The position numbers were made by a program, and so were the translations under genes. Positions 22,834 to 35,215 of a stretch of 64,000 nt of DNA are shown here, in pieces. The stretch lies in the NCBI RefSeq assembly GCF_014633365.1, contig NC_068338.1, positions 14,766,616 through 14,830,615 of the forward strand, given 5' to 3'. The notes below the pieces were generated by a model. It made no database searches, was not told the DNA's origin, and worked only from the letters and a program-made list of their open reading frames with translations. Source of the stretch: Diospyros lotus (Eukaryota; Streptophyta; Magnoliopsida; Ericales; Ebenaceae). Position 1 is the first letter of the stretch. The number at the start of each line of letters is the position of its first letter.

Positions 22834-23759
22834 AAAATTCTTTGATCAGATAGAGGAGGTGAATACTTGAGTACTGAGTTTGTTAATTATCTCAAGGACT
22901 GTGGTATTGTTTCACAATTAACTCCTCCATATACACCACAATTAAATGTGTGGCTGAACGTAAGAATCGAACCTTGTTAGACATAGTACGTTCCATGATT
23001 AATTACACTAATTTTCCAATTTTCTTGTGGGGATTATGCTATTCTTACAAAGATTTACTTGTTAAATTGGGTATCGATTAAGTCTGTTTCAACCACACCA
23101 TATGAGATATGGGTTGGAGGACCACCGAGTCTTAAGCATGTTAGGATTTGGGGTTGCCCAATTTATGTTAAAAGGTTGAAAGTAGAGAAGTTGGAACCAA
23201 GATCTGAGAAGTGTCATTTTGTGGGTATTCTAAAGATAATTTAGGGTATTATATCTATTTTTTGGTTGATCCAAGGGTTGTAGTCGTTAAACATGTAATC
23301 TTCCTAGAAAAAGGTTTCATCTAGAAAGGTGGTATGAGTTAGAAAATAGATTTAGCAGAAGCAGAGTCTTATATTCCACAAATACCTAATCAGATTACTA
23401 AGCATGATGAGACAAGTCATGTTGTTGATCCACAGGTTCCCCATAGGTTGGGTGAAGTATCCCATCTTTCGAATCGTTGGTATGGTTTATCCATGGAAGA
23501 GATACATGAATTGTTCTTTTATGGGGATAATGATCAATTGGTTGATCCTACTACCTATAAGGAGGCGATATGTGATATTGATTCCTCGAAGTAGAAAGTA
23601 GCTATGGAATCAGAGATGGAGTCTATGTACTTTAACTAGGTCTAGACCTTGGTAGATTCGCCTAAGGAAATTGTTCCCGTAGGGTGTAAATGGATCTTCA
23701 AGAGAAAGATCAATGTTGATGGGCATGTTTCCACTTATAAAGCTCAATTGGAAGCTAAA
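22834..23759 (+). pseudogene. copia element B, part 2: integrase end and RT start
   Basis: Reading resumes in the integrase exactly where part 1 stopped, after the duplicated GTATC. A two-base loss near 22946 shifts frame ahead of VAERKNRTLLDI-type text, where the catalytic Glu is kept, unlike elements A and C. Then come VSTTPYEIWVGGPPSLKHVR, GCPIYVKRLKVEKLEPRS and the linker EIHELFFYGDNDQLVDPTTY, ending in the first RT segment (CKWIFKRKINVDGHVSTYKA). It is interrupted at 23759 by a 777-bp insertion. Confidence 0.85.
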
Positions 23760-24536
23760 TTATGTGAATAGTAAATATGCAAAGACAAGGGTTGTCCAAG
23801 AGCATGTAACTCCAAGTCTTGGGCCAATTACTCGTTCAAAGGCTAAACAATTTCAAAAGGAACTTGAGTTATTTATTGGAAAGACTCTAGCCCATTTGGA
23901 AGAGCTAGAATTCAAAGTGAAGAAGTTCAAGCCCAAAGTAATAACATTGCTCATTTGCTTGGAAGCCCAAGACCAGAATGTAACCTACGCACTCCATGAT
24001 CAAGCCCAAGCAGTTAGCCCATCTGCTAGGCCCAAGTCATTCCAACAAGCCCAAGTCTCATAACTAATGTCATGCATGATATCACCCTTCATTTTTCCTT
24101 TATGTTTGAGGGTGTTCTTTCTTTCATGTGTCATTGTGTTTTATCATCATGATTTCCTTTGTCAAAAGTGATATGATGATTTTTTTTCTACTTTATGCTT
24201 TTAGTGTATCTTTTATCATCATTAGCCCCCTTCTGTCAAAAGATGCAATGATGTTATTTATCTTTAATAATTAGGTTTGTCTTTAAGACGAGTATTTATA
24301 TGTGTGACCTTGTAATGTTTTGGCGTGGACATTTTTATGAAGAAAGTGCAGAAAAGATTTTTACCCTAATTCTTATCTAAGCAATTCATTTGTTTAGTGG
24401 CGAATTTACTTGATTCTTATCACTTTTCCTTCCTCTATCTTAGTGTGTGACAAATCAAAACTGGTATTTTCTTATTTATGGCGAATTTTCTTATCAAACA
24501 AGGTGTTAGTATTTCTTTTGTATTTTGGACATATCA
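23760..24536 (+). mobile_element. 777-bp retroelement-derived insertion flanked by CTAAA
   Basis: CTAAA occurs on both sides (23755-23759 and 24537-24541), and removing one copy plus the insert restores the copia B reading order. The insert holds one frame (to 24063) with SLGPITRSKAKQFQKELELF. This resembles the GPITRARAK tail at the end of some gypsy Pol proteins, followed by LTR-like noncoding sequence rich in TTATCATCAT. No second LTR is present. It may be a solo or chimeric LTR, or a truncated retroelement copy. Confidence 0.6.
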
Positions 24537-24541
24537 CTAAA

Positions 24542-24871
24542 GGATACTGTTAGCATCAAGGTGTTGACTATGATGAGACCTTTTTGCCAGTCATGATAAT
24601 TAAGTCCATCTAGAAGATGTTAGCTATTGTTACCTACTATAACTATGAGATTTGGCAAATTGATGTCAAAACCACATTCCTCAATGGATTTCTTGAGAAA
24701 GAGATCTATACGAAACAACCACATGGCTTTGAGTCCGTTGATTCTCGTCAAGTATGTTTACTTAAGAGATCGATTTATTTCAAGAAGTTGGAACATCCAT
24801 TTTGATCATGAGATCAAAGAGTTTGGTTACATGAGAAATCTGAATGAGCCATGTGGTCTCAGTTGGTTGTG
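24542..24871 (+). pseudogene. copia element B, part 3: reverse transcriptase
   Basis: Continues RT from KGYC (with TAG) HQGVDYDET through MLAIVTYYNYEIWQIDVKTT, FLNGFLEKEIYTKQPHGFES and VCLLKRSIY to FDHEIKEFGYMRN. It is cut at about 24871, before the YVDD box, and LTR-like sequence follows. RNase H is missing. Confidence 0.8.
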
Positions 24872-25262
24872 AATGGAAAACCCCTAGCTAGGGTATGCAT
24901 GATCGAAAAAGAGTTTTCGATGTCGAAAAGAGTTCCGAGATGCTATCTTGATCACACCATACCAGATCTAACATAGTTATCGAGTCTTGTCAGTTTAATT
25001 AGTCCATGGCTCTCACTCGGTCGGGATGTTAGTCAATAAAAGGATTATAGTGCACAGTAATCGAAGAGTCTTAATAGGTTCATCTACAATATAGGCTTCA
25101 TTTTCATTAGGAACGTCCTGAGTCCTTGGTAAAGGATTCTCAAGATCTTTCAAGATGCTTTGGGGAGCTAGAAATATCCTCTTAATAAATCAAAGCATTT
25201 AATCGACGTTAAGGAGTTAACATGTCTTGATTGCTACATGGTTATGAAACTAGAAAGTTACA
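24872..25262 (+). repeat. Internal LTR fragment of the copia A/B family
   Basis: Matches 29505-29860 in order: GATCACACCAWAYCAGATCT, ATAGTTATCGAGTCT, GTTTAATYAGTYCATGGCTC. Both are pieces from the middle of an LTR. It directly follows the broken RT of element B, probably through a deletion. Confidence 0.6.
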
Positions 25263-25840
25263 TGCATACTGAGTAACATGTTGGATTAGTGAACTTTTAC
25301 TATTACTGTGTTATTCATCATTAAGTGTTGATGATGTCAAATGTTGTTAAATGTTAACAAAAGGATCAGTATGTTTGGGAGACCGTTAAAAGTTAATAGG
25401 GGTCTTGATTCCATTAAGAGTTAGTGAAAGTGTTATTAAAACTTAATAGAGGGGCCTAGAAGCAATAAAATGGAAGTAATAGTTGCAAGCACAAATGGTC
25501 GACAACTACACAAGACGATCAACAATTTTCTTTGTGTGACAAAAGAAACAGTCGACAATTCTCAGCAAACGGTCTATAGTTTTGAGAGTGGGATTAATCC
25601 CATGTGCTTCTTCTTCTTGTCGCTTTTCTCCGTCAAAGCATTAAATGTTATGATGGGCCTTCAGCATACCTCTTGCAAGCATTTATTATAGGAAATAAAT
25701 AAGAGAGAGACGAGAAGAAGCTTGTAGAATAAGCACGAGGAGAGAAACAATTGGTCGAGAGTTTTTTGAGAAAAAGCAAGTAACCATCTTTTTCTTCCCT
25801 CTTCTTTATTGTTCTATTTTTCTCTCTAGTTCGGTCTTCA
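25263..25840 (+). mobile_element. LTR-like retroelement sequence, left part
   Basis: Contains TGTTGATGATGTCAAATG, which resembles starts of SIRE-like copia LTRs, and several GGTCGACAA(C/T)T-type motifs. The CACTA element at 25841 splits it from the right part at 27341. No coding region is recognisable. The family is inference. Confidence 0.4.
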
Positions 25841-27337
25841 CACTACAAAAAAGTTGACATTTAGCGAAGGTTTTTTTGCATTTAGTGGCGGTTTTTAACC
25901 ATCGCTAAGTCAGCCGTCATGGAGCATTTAGCGGTGGTTTTCAGCAACCGCTGGAATAACCATCGCTAATTTTAAATTTTGCGGCGGTTTTAGAAACCGC
26001 CACTAAATAAGTGATTTAGCGGCGGTTTCACGGTTTTGAAACCGTCGCTAAAAATTTTAAAAAAATTAAATTTTTAATTTTAGCTACGGTTTCGGAACTG
26101 CCGCGAAAATTAATAAAAAAAATTAAATTTTTTATTTTAGCGAAGGTTTCAAAATCGTCGCGAAAATTAATAAAAAAATTAAATTTTTAATTTGCCATCA
26201 CAGGCCAGCCTGGCCCGCGCCCAACCCACCCGGCCCGCCCTCCCGCCAACCCTTGCGCGCCACGTGGCGATGCTGGAAATTAAATCCCAGCGCACTTTCT
26301 CCTCCCAAGTTTGGAACCCAAGACCCCTTGTGCGCGCGCGCGCACGTGAACCGCCTGATCTGCGAAGAACTCCTTAACATATATGCACATATATATATAT
26401 ATATTATATACTAATCTAACAACTAATTTTCAAAATTATATTTTATATTTTTTAATATATATTAAAAATATTTATTAATTGATTATTTTTTAAAAGAATA
26501 ATAGAATAAATTAAAAATAAATTAAATGAGTTAAATTAAATAAATTAATTGATTAAAAATAAAAAGAAGATTTTATATATTTTTTAAAAATTATTAAAAT
26601 TTTATATATTGAAATTTTGTTAAATTTATTTTTATGTTTTTAAATTAGATTTTTAATGAATTTTGCTATTAATTTAAATGCAATTTTAAATTTATTTTTA
26701 AGATTTTATATTTATTTTTATTAATTTAATTTTTAATTATTTTCTTAAGAAAAATTTAATTTTTTTAATGAAAATAATGAATTTTAATATTTAAGATTTT
26801 TATTTAATTTTAATTTTAAATTATTTTTTTTAATTTAGCGGCGGTTTTCAAAAACCGCTGCTAAATTTAATTTTTTAATGAATTTTGCGACGGTTTTTGA
26901 AAACCGCCGCAAATATTATTTTATTTTTAATTTTAAATTATTTAATTTTTTTAATTTAGCAACGGTTTCTGAAAAACCGTCGCTAAATTTAATTTGTTTT
27001 TTTGACTTTCACGGTGGTTTTGAAAACCGTCGCAAATGTTAATTTAATTTTAATTTAAATTTTTTTTAATTTAGCGACGGTTTCTCAAAAACTGTCGCGA
27101 AACAGAATTTATATTTTTTATTATTTAATTATTTTTTAAATTTAGCAACGATTTTTTGGAAACCGCCGCAAAAAAACATGTTTTACTGAATTTTGCGGCA
27201 GTTTTATGAAACCGTCACAAAATTTTAAAAAAACCATCGCAAAAATCATATTTTGCGACGGTTTCAAAACCGTCGTAAAATACCATGTTTTTCGGCGATT
27301 TTTAAAACCACCGCAAAAAATCAATTTTTTTGTAGTG
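25841..27337. mobile_element. Complete non-autonomous CACTA element, TSD TCA
   Basis: 1497 bp with ends CACTACAAAAAA... and ...TTTTTTTGTAGTG in inverted orientation and a 3-bp duplication TCA (25838-25840, 27338-27340), the CACTA hallmark. Both flanks are packed with palindromic subterminal repeats (GCGGCGGTTTT..AAAACCGCCGC and variants) at 25860-26170 and 26830-27320. A GC-rich core sits at 26200-26370 and an AT-rich block at 26385-26830. No transposase is encoded, so movement would need an autonomous relative. It belongs to the same family as 3004-4118. Confidence 0.92.
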
Positions 27338-27340
27338 TCA

Positions 27341-28867
27341 TCTTCTTCTTGCTCCAAGAGATTGACTGTTCCATTCTCTCTTGCTCCCAATTCTTCATTG
27401 ATCTTTGGTTGTGTGCCAACCATAAGCAAACCAAAAGAACCCATACAGCTTTTGTTTCGTTTTATCGAGACAATCCTAACACGGGTTTAGTGAAGGGTTC
27501 CAAGGAAGCTCAAGTGTGGATAGACTAGGTCCTCCACATTTGAGGAGATGGGCTGATCACCCAAGTTTTGCAGGTTTGGGAGCGGGTTTAGGATAGCTTG
27601 GAGGAAGCTGGGGGCTTGCATTAGAGGCATATTAGATAACCAGTAGCAACTATCATCCATTGAGGTATAACTCTCAAACGCCCTATGGATGGTTGGTTTA
27701 TTATATATATGCATATGGATGTTTGATATCGAGTCTTGTAACGGTTTGTTTTTGCTTCCCCTATGCATTTCTTTTGGTTTTAAATAAGTTTTGAAACATG
27801 TATACCCTTGCATAAATCTACCAAATGTTGGCGTTTTTCACATTATGTGATTATCTTTCACATCCTTGGACTAGTATTTATAACTTTCGTACATCCTTTG
27901 AATTAAATAGCCATTAGATGAGTCATTTGAATCATTTAATACCTGCAAAAACTAATCATTTAAACTTGTCAGTGAAGAAACTGTCGATAGTCTTTCAAAT
28001 CGGTCGACTATTTTCTTTAAGAAATCTAAAACACACTTACAACTTTGAGAAAACATTCAACTACTTCTTAAAAACGGTCGACTTCTTTAAAAAATTAGTT
28101 GACAGTTTAAGTAACTTGTCGATAGTTTTGAGAAAATTTCAACATGTTACAGTCACGATCGACTTTTTTTGAAATTACACAAAAAATACATAAAGTATGA
28201 AAATGCCCTATTCATTCATTGTTATTTCTCAAAGGCTAAAACCGATCGACAGTTTTGCTTTGATTCGACAACCCAATCTTAAGGGACAAAAAGGTCGACT
28301 ATTTTTCCAACATGGTCGATAATTTTGCCTTGGATTTAAAGAGTGTCTATCCTTTCCAAAATACATTGACACTCTAAAATATTTAATTTCAAAAAGGATT
28401 TTCTTTGAGAGCAAAACATTATTTTTCAATTTTAAACTTCATGCTCCAAAAGATTTTGCATTCATTGAAAACACATTTGTCCTTTGACATTATTTAGATT
28501 TTCCACTTTCGATTTCTAAAGATAAAATATATTTCATTTTTAAATGCCAAAGATATGTTATATATCATTTTGAAATTCCAAAGATAGAAATTTTTTCATC
28601 ATCAAAAGCAAAACAACATTTATTAATATATACTTTCCATGTATATGATCCTCGATTTTTTAAAATAATTTTATTTATTTTTTATTAATAACTTAAACCT
28701 TTATTTCTCTCATTAATAGATTACATGTCTATTTATATATGATTGTTTCTTAAAAACCCTAATTGATCAAGAGTGAAGAAAACATTGTGAATAATAAATA
28801 TTTAGAAAGATTAAAAGCTCTATCTCTAAATAGTTCTTAAAATAAATTTTGCTTAGTAATGTTATAT
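27341..28867 (+). mobile_element. LTR-like retroelement sequence, right part
   Basis: Continues 25263-25840 after the CACTA insertion. It shows a long untranslated R/U5-like stretch (27341-27800), then about ten GTCGACWRTTTT-type motifs at 27970-28330, then AT-rich sequence. No gag or pol is visible. Identity as an LTR and leader of a retroelement is inference. Confidence 0.4.
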
Positions 28868-29886
28868 GTTAGTGATAAACCTTAATACTAGATTTAGATG
28901 ACATTATGATTTATTTTTATAAATTAATAAAATAGTCATATCTCCGTTCATACCTATCTAGTTTTATATAAATAAATCTTTAGATCTCTTATTGAAGACC
29001 TCATTCTTAAGTTGTTAAAAATATTGTGATGAGAATCTTTAATACATGATTTTTTAAAATGTTCATAGTCCTTAAATTTCTTAAATCGAGACTTTGATTA
29101 ATCAATTATAAACTAGCACATAGTTTATTACCTTTAATTAGTATGGGAGACTAATGATAAAGGATGGTGAGTCATATATCATATTGCATGAGATGCAGAG
29201 AGTAGACATGTGGGTGGATATTAGTTGAACATTTGTTAAACGTGATGTGAATGATGGATCACATTGCTAAAAAGATTAATGATCTATTATTGGTTGTGAT
29301 TATGTAACTGATTCTCAAACTTGAGGCGACGCAGTTGTCTTATATGCTAGTGTTGGAGATGGTAAGCAAAAACATCCAATTGCGAGATAGAATTGTTCAC
29401 TATGTGGTCTCTCTTCCACTATTGTATGGAGATAGGTGATTGATGGATAGGATCCATTAATCTTTGATGTGAGGTGAATATCTTACGCAATATTTTGTTG
29501 GTGGTTGAATGGTAAAACCCTCGGCCAAGTTATGAATGATTGAAAATGAGTTTTTAATATGTAATCTCGATCACACCAAATTAGATCTTAGCATAGTTAT
29601 CGAGTCTAATGAGTTTAATCAGTTCATGGCTCATACTCAATCGAAATGTTAGTTAATGGAATAATTATATTATACAATAATCATTAGTCGAAATAGGCTC
29701 ACATGAAATATGATTTCATTGTCTTATAAAATCATCTTGAGAGAATACTAGCTGTCACTCAAAACCTTTTAGAGCATTTGAAAAGATGGAGAGATTCTCA
29801 AAATAGATCAAAAAGTTTGATCAGCGTCAAAAGGATTTAACGTTTCTTAATTGTTATTTAGCGGTGAACCTAAAAAGTCACACACC
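28868..29886 (+). repeat. LTR fragment of the copia A/B family
   Basis: Begins TGTTAGTGATAAACCTTAATACTAGATTTAGATGAC, aligned with the LTR start at 13197, and runs to GTGAACCTAAAAAGTCACACA (also at 13872-13892). The last third of the LTR is absent. It is strongly AT-shifted relative to the 13197 copy. Confidence 0.65.
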
Positions 29887-31025
29887 CAAAAAAAACACTA
29901 AATTAGTGGCATTTAGTGTCGATGATACAAAAAAATACTAATAAGAAATAAAAAAATAATATGGCTAAATGATTAAAAAAAAACAATGCCATTTCAGCAA
30001 AATAAAAAAAAAAGAAAAAGAAACAGAAAAAGTTAGTGTCTCGTAAAACATGCTAGTAATTATAAGATTTATAACTATAACAAAAATTTATCTCGAAATT
30101 TGTCTAAGAAGACTCTCCAATACCAAGAGTTAACTAGTTGGAAGGCAAATGAAAAGAGATAATTGAGTATAAATAAAGTGCAAAGAATGTAAGAGCAAAA
30201 ATGTAAAATAATACACCTCATGAGTGGCTCCAATGGAAAGAGTAGGTGGTGGACATGCCTGAGATTTTAAATTCAAAATTTTTTAAAGGCGTTATTTGGA
30301 GATTAAATCGTGATTTACCTAGGAGTGGATTGGGGTGAGACCCAACTCCCCCAAAAATAATGGGGCACGAATTTTGAGACTTGAGTTATTAAAAATATAT
30401 ATATAATAATAATAATAATAAATAAAAGCATAAGTAGGGATGTTAGCTAAAGATGCTATGCCTAGCACTTGGGTTAGTTGTCTTTTGTATACACGTGAAT
30501 GTATGGTCATAGTACAAGCATATGCTACAAAAGAGTCTTTAGTAGGTAGGGATGTCTATGTCTTGGGAGTCTTTAGTAGGTAGGGATGTATGTGTCTTGG
30601 GTCTATTTTAGGAGCAAGTATTGGGCCTTCACTATCCTACTTGGAGGGAGATAATAATTACTTTTATCATCAAACATATTAAGGGGGGGTTATCCAAGGG
30701 TACATAACAACCTTTGATTAAGGTGTCCCACATGTGATAGGAGTAATGCAGTTGCAACCTACTTGTCACGATACTCAAGAATTTAGGATCCTATTTGTGC
30801 TCTTTAGCAGTAAAAGCATATGAAATGTATTATTTTTTATGTCAAAGACAATAGCAGTATATAGTTTTAGACTATTTCAAGTCATTTTATTTATTAGGTT
30901 ACGAAATTAGATCGACAACAAACTACAATCAAATGAATCAACTACACAAATACAAAATTTTAAGTGAAAAAATTAAATTGAAAAAAAAAATCATGGCCAA
31001 AAAAAATAAAATATCATTAACTAAA
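29887..31025. other. Intergenic, AT-rich
   Basis: No gene. A 36-bp direct duplication (GAGTCTTTAGTAGGTAGGGATGT...CTTGG) spans about 30531-30602, and (AAT)n occurs near 30400. Confidence 0.5.
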
Positions 31026-31860
31026 TGATGGGTTTGTGTTTCTTAATGAGGCACAAGGCGATGACAATATTTCAAGTTACCTTTATAAGTTTCAGCCCGA
31101 GATTGAAGTGACAATTCAACACCTTTATTAGCAGCCCAAATAGAAGTCGGGCCATAAGCCCTTAACCCTTTCTTTGGAGGAGAAATGGGCCTTGGCTCAT
31201 TTGCTCAAGAGATGGGGGAAGCCCATTACCCTTTGCCCTAGGGTTCCCACTTATAAGGGATTTGTTCCCTTATTTGTGCCCTGTGTGTGGTGGTCGATTG
31301 TGTTCTCCCCTTCCCCTCTTCTCAGTCGATCATGCCTTGCCTCCTTCCTTGTATAATCGATCATTTGTGGGTTGTTTTCCTTCTTAATCCAGCCATCCTT
31401 TCCTTGTTGAGTGTCGCACATTTCCTTGTTCGTCTTGGATGATTTGTCAATGAGGTTTATTTATGGGGATCGATCGCCTCTTCTATAGTAAGTGAGTTCT
31501 CGGCCATTGTTGAACCCATATCTTTGTGATTATTCTTCGTTCCTTGGTGGATTCTACTGTGTGTGGAAGCTTGTGTGGCTTGAGCGAGGGGTGTCCATCA
31601 GCGGAGAGGCTTGGGGGTTTGAGGGTTTCGATTCTTGGGGGGTTTAGGCTTCTATGTGGCTTGGTGTCCTTATTCTTGAAGTTACCTAAATGGTGTTGAC
31701 GAGCCTAGAACTAAGCCTTGATCTATTGTCTTCGTGACTGCCATTTGTTGGTCGAAATAGGGAGTTTACTTCGTATTCTTCTTGTTGCTATTATCGGTTT
31801 ACTCTTTTGGTTTTGGTTATTGTGCACTAACCTTGTTTTGTAGGTGTTTCCGCCCTAACA
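31026..31860 (+). repeat. 5' LTR of the gag-only element
   Basis: Begins TGATGGGTTTGTGTTTC and ends CCGCCCTAACA. The partner begins TGTTGGGTTTGTGTTTC and ends CCACCCCAACA. The LTRs have diverged, more in the first 150 bp than later. Confidence 0.88.
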
Positions 31861-31862
31861 AT

Positions 31863-31875
31863 TGGTATCAGAGCC
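31863..31875 (+). other. Primer-binding site (initiator tRNA-Met type)
   Basis: TGGTATCAGAGCC follows the LTR end by two bases (AT). It is complementary to the 3' end of plant initiator tRNA-Met, the usual copia primer. Confidence 0.9.
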
Positions 31876-32187
31876 TTGTGTGACTCCTGGGTTGTGTGAA
31901 ATCAAAGCCAAATCGGAAAAGCCCTTGGGTTTTTTTTTTTTTTCAGGCCTATTTCACGGTAAGGTTTTCCTAGAATCCGAACAGACTTACCTTGTTTGCT
32001 TTGTGCAGGGTTCGAGTTGGGGTATTCCAACCCCATAGGTGTAATCGACCAACCAAGGTGGCTTCCCTGATCGGCGCATGCCAGCTCACCTATTGTCCGA
32101 TGACAACGCGTAGAGGTTGGCATGTGTTTCATTTAGATCCAGATCTTCCCAGATCTGACCCTTTTCAGTTCTAGATCTCAGATCTGA

Positions 32188-34758
32188 TGTAACACCCCGT
32201 TTTCTGAGCGTGTTATAACTTAGGACAATTTTGGGATAATTTTTTTTTTTTACTACTAAAACTAAGACTAAACCATATCATTACTCTTATACATCCCAAA
32301 ATTTTCATTCATTTATCTTCAAGGAGAATTATCATAAACATTAAATGCAGAAGGTAGAATCGAACCTAATATCATAACGTTAATTAAAAATCAACTCTTA
32401 CATCACGAGAACATAAATTTCTCTACATGACTTAATCATAAGTTGTCAACTAACATTAACCCTAAATATGGTTTTACATCATCATTTCTCAAAATTTAGA
32501 ATTCGAAGTAGCAGAACTTAAATACATGAGCAACATAACATACGTTCAACTGATCATACAACTCATCATGCACTTTGCTAAGTGCCATTACATGCTTCAT
32601 TCATCCTCTTTTCTGTTACTATCTTTATCTAGAACGTTTGAATATTCCAGGGGCAAAGCCCAGATTAGATGATGAATCATCTAAGTAAGGATACAAAACA
32701 TTTAATGCTCATGTATGTATGCAATGCACATAACTTCATAACTCTCATGTTTGGGTTGACTGCACCTTAAGATTACCAATCATTTGTCCAATCTCCCTGC
32801 CAGATCGAGGTGTATGGGTGCACCTTTGGCAAAGTAATGGAGTCAATACCTAATCTCAAACCCATGCAACGTATGACCGTGAATCTCATCATGCTCATAT
32901 GCATACTTTGCTATCAATACATGTAAATGCAATCCACATGACATGTTCACATCAAGACATGACAACATGATGAAAATATTTACATAAAATCAGGTTTTGG
33001 TAGAACCACTTACAAGCCATTTTCATAAATTAAATCCAGTTGAATAGTATCACTTACCTTGCAAAAAGATAATTTTGCCCCTAACATAATTTTGTCTCAA
33101 AATTCGCGTCAAACTTCCAATCATACTCAATTATGAACTTTGACGTATCTTGAGCATCATAATTACTTAAGAAAATCAAATTTATAATTTTCTCTAATTT
33201 TCCTAATTTCTCCCATTTTTTTCTATTATTTCCTCCAAATTATGAAATAAATAGCTTCTCATAAAATTTTCTCAATTTCTCTTCACAATAATTCCTAAAA
33301 CAATATTCCTAAGCCCATAAATTTCCTCATAATTTTTCAGAATCCATATTCTATTTATTTCTCATTTCTCTTTGATTTTCAAGCATCTATTGCCTCAAAA
33401 ATTCATAATAAATACCAATCATGCATCTTTCTTCCAATTTCGTTATCAAAAATTCTAAAATATCATTCTCATATTTTTGAAATTTTTCAATAATTTTTGA
33501 AGATAACTCACCTTCCCGTGGAGCGATTCGGTATTCTTTTATATTGCGATGAAATCTCGATTTGCACATCCATCAACGCCTTCTATCACAAATTTTCACA
33601 CAAACTACTAAACCCAGCCTATAGGATTTTTCTAGGAATTGTTTGGTATTTCTCTCTCTCTCTCTCTCTATTTTTTTTTCTTTCTCTTTTTCAAATCTCT
33701 TTCTCACTCTCAAATCTTTCTTTCTACCTTTCTCCTTCTAATTTAAGTTCTCAAACCTTTCAAGTTTCCTCTATTTATAAGAGGTTGAATTAAGCTTAAC
33801 ATAATTGTAGTGACTCACTATCTTTAATTATTTTGTCACATTTCTTAATTATTTTTCACTAAATCTCACTAAAAATCCTTAATTATTTATCCACACCTTA
33901 TTTTGTCTCCCACATTTCTCAATTATTTCACCCATTATTTTTGATTATTTGTCCACACCTTATTTTATCTCCCACATTTCTCAATTATTTCACTCATCAT
34001 CTTAAATTATTTTGTCATATTTCTTAATTATTTTTCACTAAATCTCACTCATAATTTTTAATTATTTGTCCACACTTTACTTTGTCTCCAACATTTCTCA
34101 ATTATTTCACTCACTATCTTTAATTATTTTCACCTTAATTATTTTTCACTAAATCTTCTTCTAAATAGATAATTCTTTTATTTAATTCATTAATTTTAAA
34201 CCTATTTTCTTAGCCTACTAATTAGCCCATTTTCTTAGTCTTTTATTTTTTTCAACTTAGTCCACTAACTCTAAGTCTATTTACTTAGTCTTTATTTTTT
34301 CAATTTAGACCACTAACTCTAAGCCCATTTACTTAGTTTTTATTTTTCCAACTTACCCACTAACTCTAAACCCATTAATTTTTTTTTTCAATTATAATCT
34401 CTTATTGATGTTAAAAATAAAAAATTAATTATTATTATTCTCAAAATACTATGATATTACAATACTCTACTTTGTCTCCCACATTTCTCAATTATTTCAC
34501 CTACTATCTTTAATTATTTTGTCACCTTAATTATTTTTTACTAAATCTTCTTCTAAACAGATTATTCTTTTATTTAATTCATTAATTTCAAACCTATTTT
34601 CTTAGCCTACTAGTTAGCCCATTTACTTAGCCTTTTATTTTTTTCAACTTAGCCCACTAACTCTAAGCCCATTAATTTTTTTTTTCAATTATAATCTCTA
34701 ATTGATGTTAAAAATAAAAAACTAATTATTATTATTCTCAAAATACTAGGATATTACA
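32188..34758 (+). mobile_element. Nested LTR insertion (TGTAACACCCC...ATATTACA), TSD TCTGA
   Basis: TCTGA precedes (32183-32187) and follows (34759-34763) a 2571-bp block with TG...CA ends and no coding capacity, so it is best read as a solo LTR. Its last third is internally repeated. The terminal GATATTACA also occurs at 34451-34459, and the 300 bp before each copy are homologous (CCCACATTTCTCAATTATTT, CACTAACTCTAAGCCCATTA). TGTAACACCCC starts fit gypsy LTRs. Confidence 0.85.
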
Positions 34759-34763
34759 TCTGA

Positions 34764-35215
34764 GATCTGTTTTGGTAACCTGTGTGGTTTTATATATTAT
34801 TTTATGTGATTTACTTGTGATTATTTAATTGCTTGGTTTCTTTAATTATTTCTAAGTAAATCTGTGATATCTTTGTGATATCTATGAAATCTGCATTTAC
34901 TTGTGACTGTTTTGTTGTTTAGTGCTTTATTATCCTGCCTAGTAAATCTGTTAGGTATCAGAATTTGTTTATGATCGTTATCCAATATCAGCTTGGTATT
35001 TTGTTTGATATCTTTGTGATTTACCTTGCCATTATTAACTACTAAGTGCTTTTAATTTTCTACAAGTAAATTTGTGTTAGTTGTTGTTACTTGAAAACTG
35101 CCCTAGTTGAAGCTATTCTTTGTGAATAGGCTGCCTAGATCTTTGGGTTGAAACTTAGTGTTTCTTAGTCCCTTTTATAGGTTTCATTATTGTGTTGTAC
35201 ATATTCTATGTGAAC
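34764..35215 (+). other. Leader of the gag-only element, 3' part
   Basis: Untranslated T-rich leader between the nested insertion and the gag ATG, with repeated GTGATATCTWTGAAAT and CTAAGTGCTT motifs. No coding frame. Confidence 0.5.

Noticed and set aside
26192..26380. Open frames on both strands in the CACTA core
   Set aside because: Short GC-rich frames inside a non-autonomous transposon; no transposase features.
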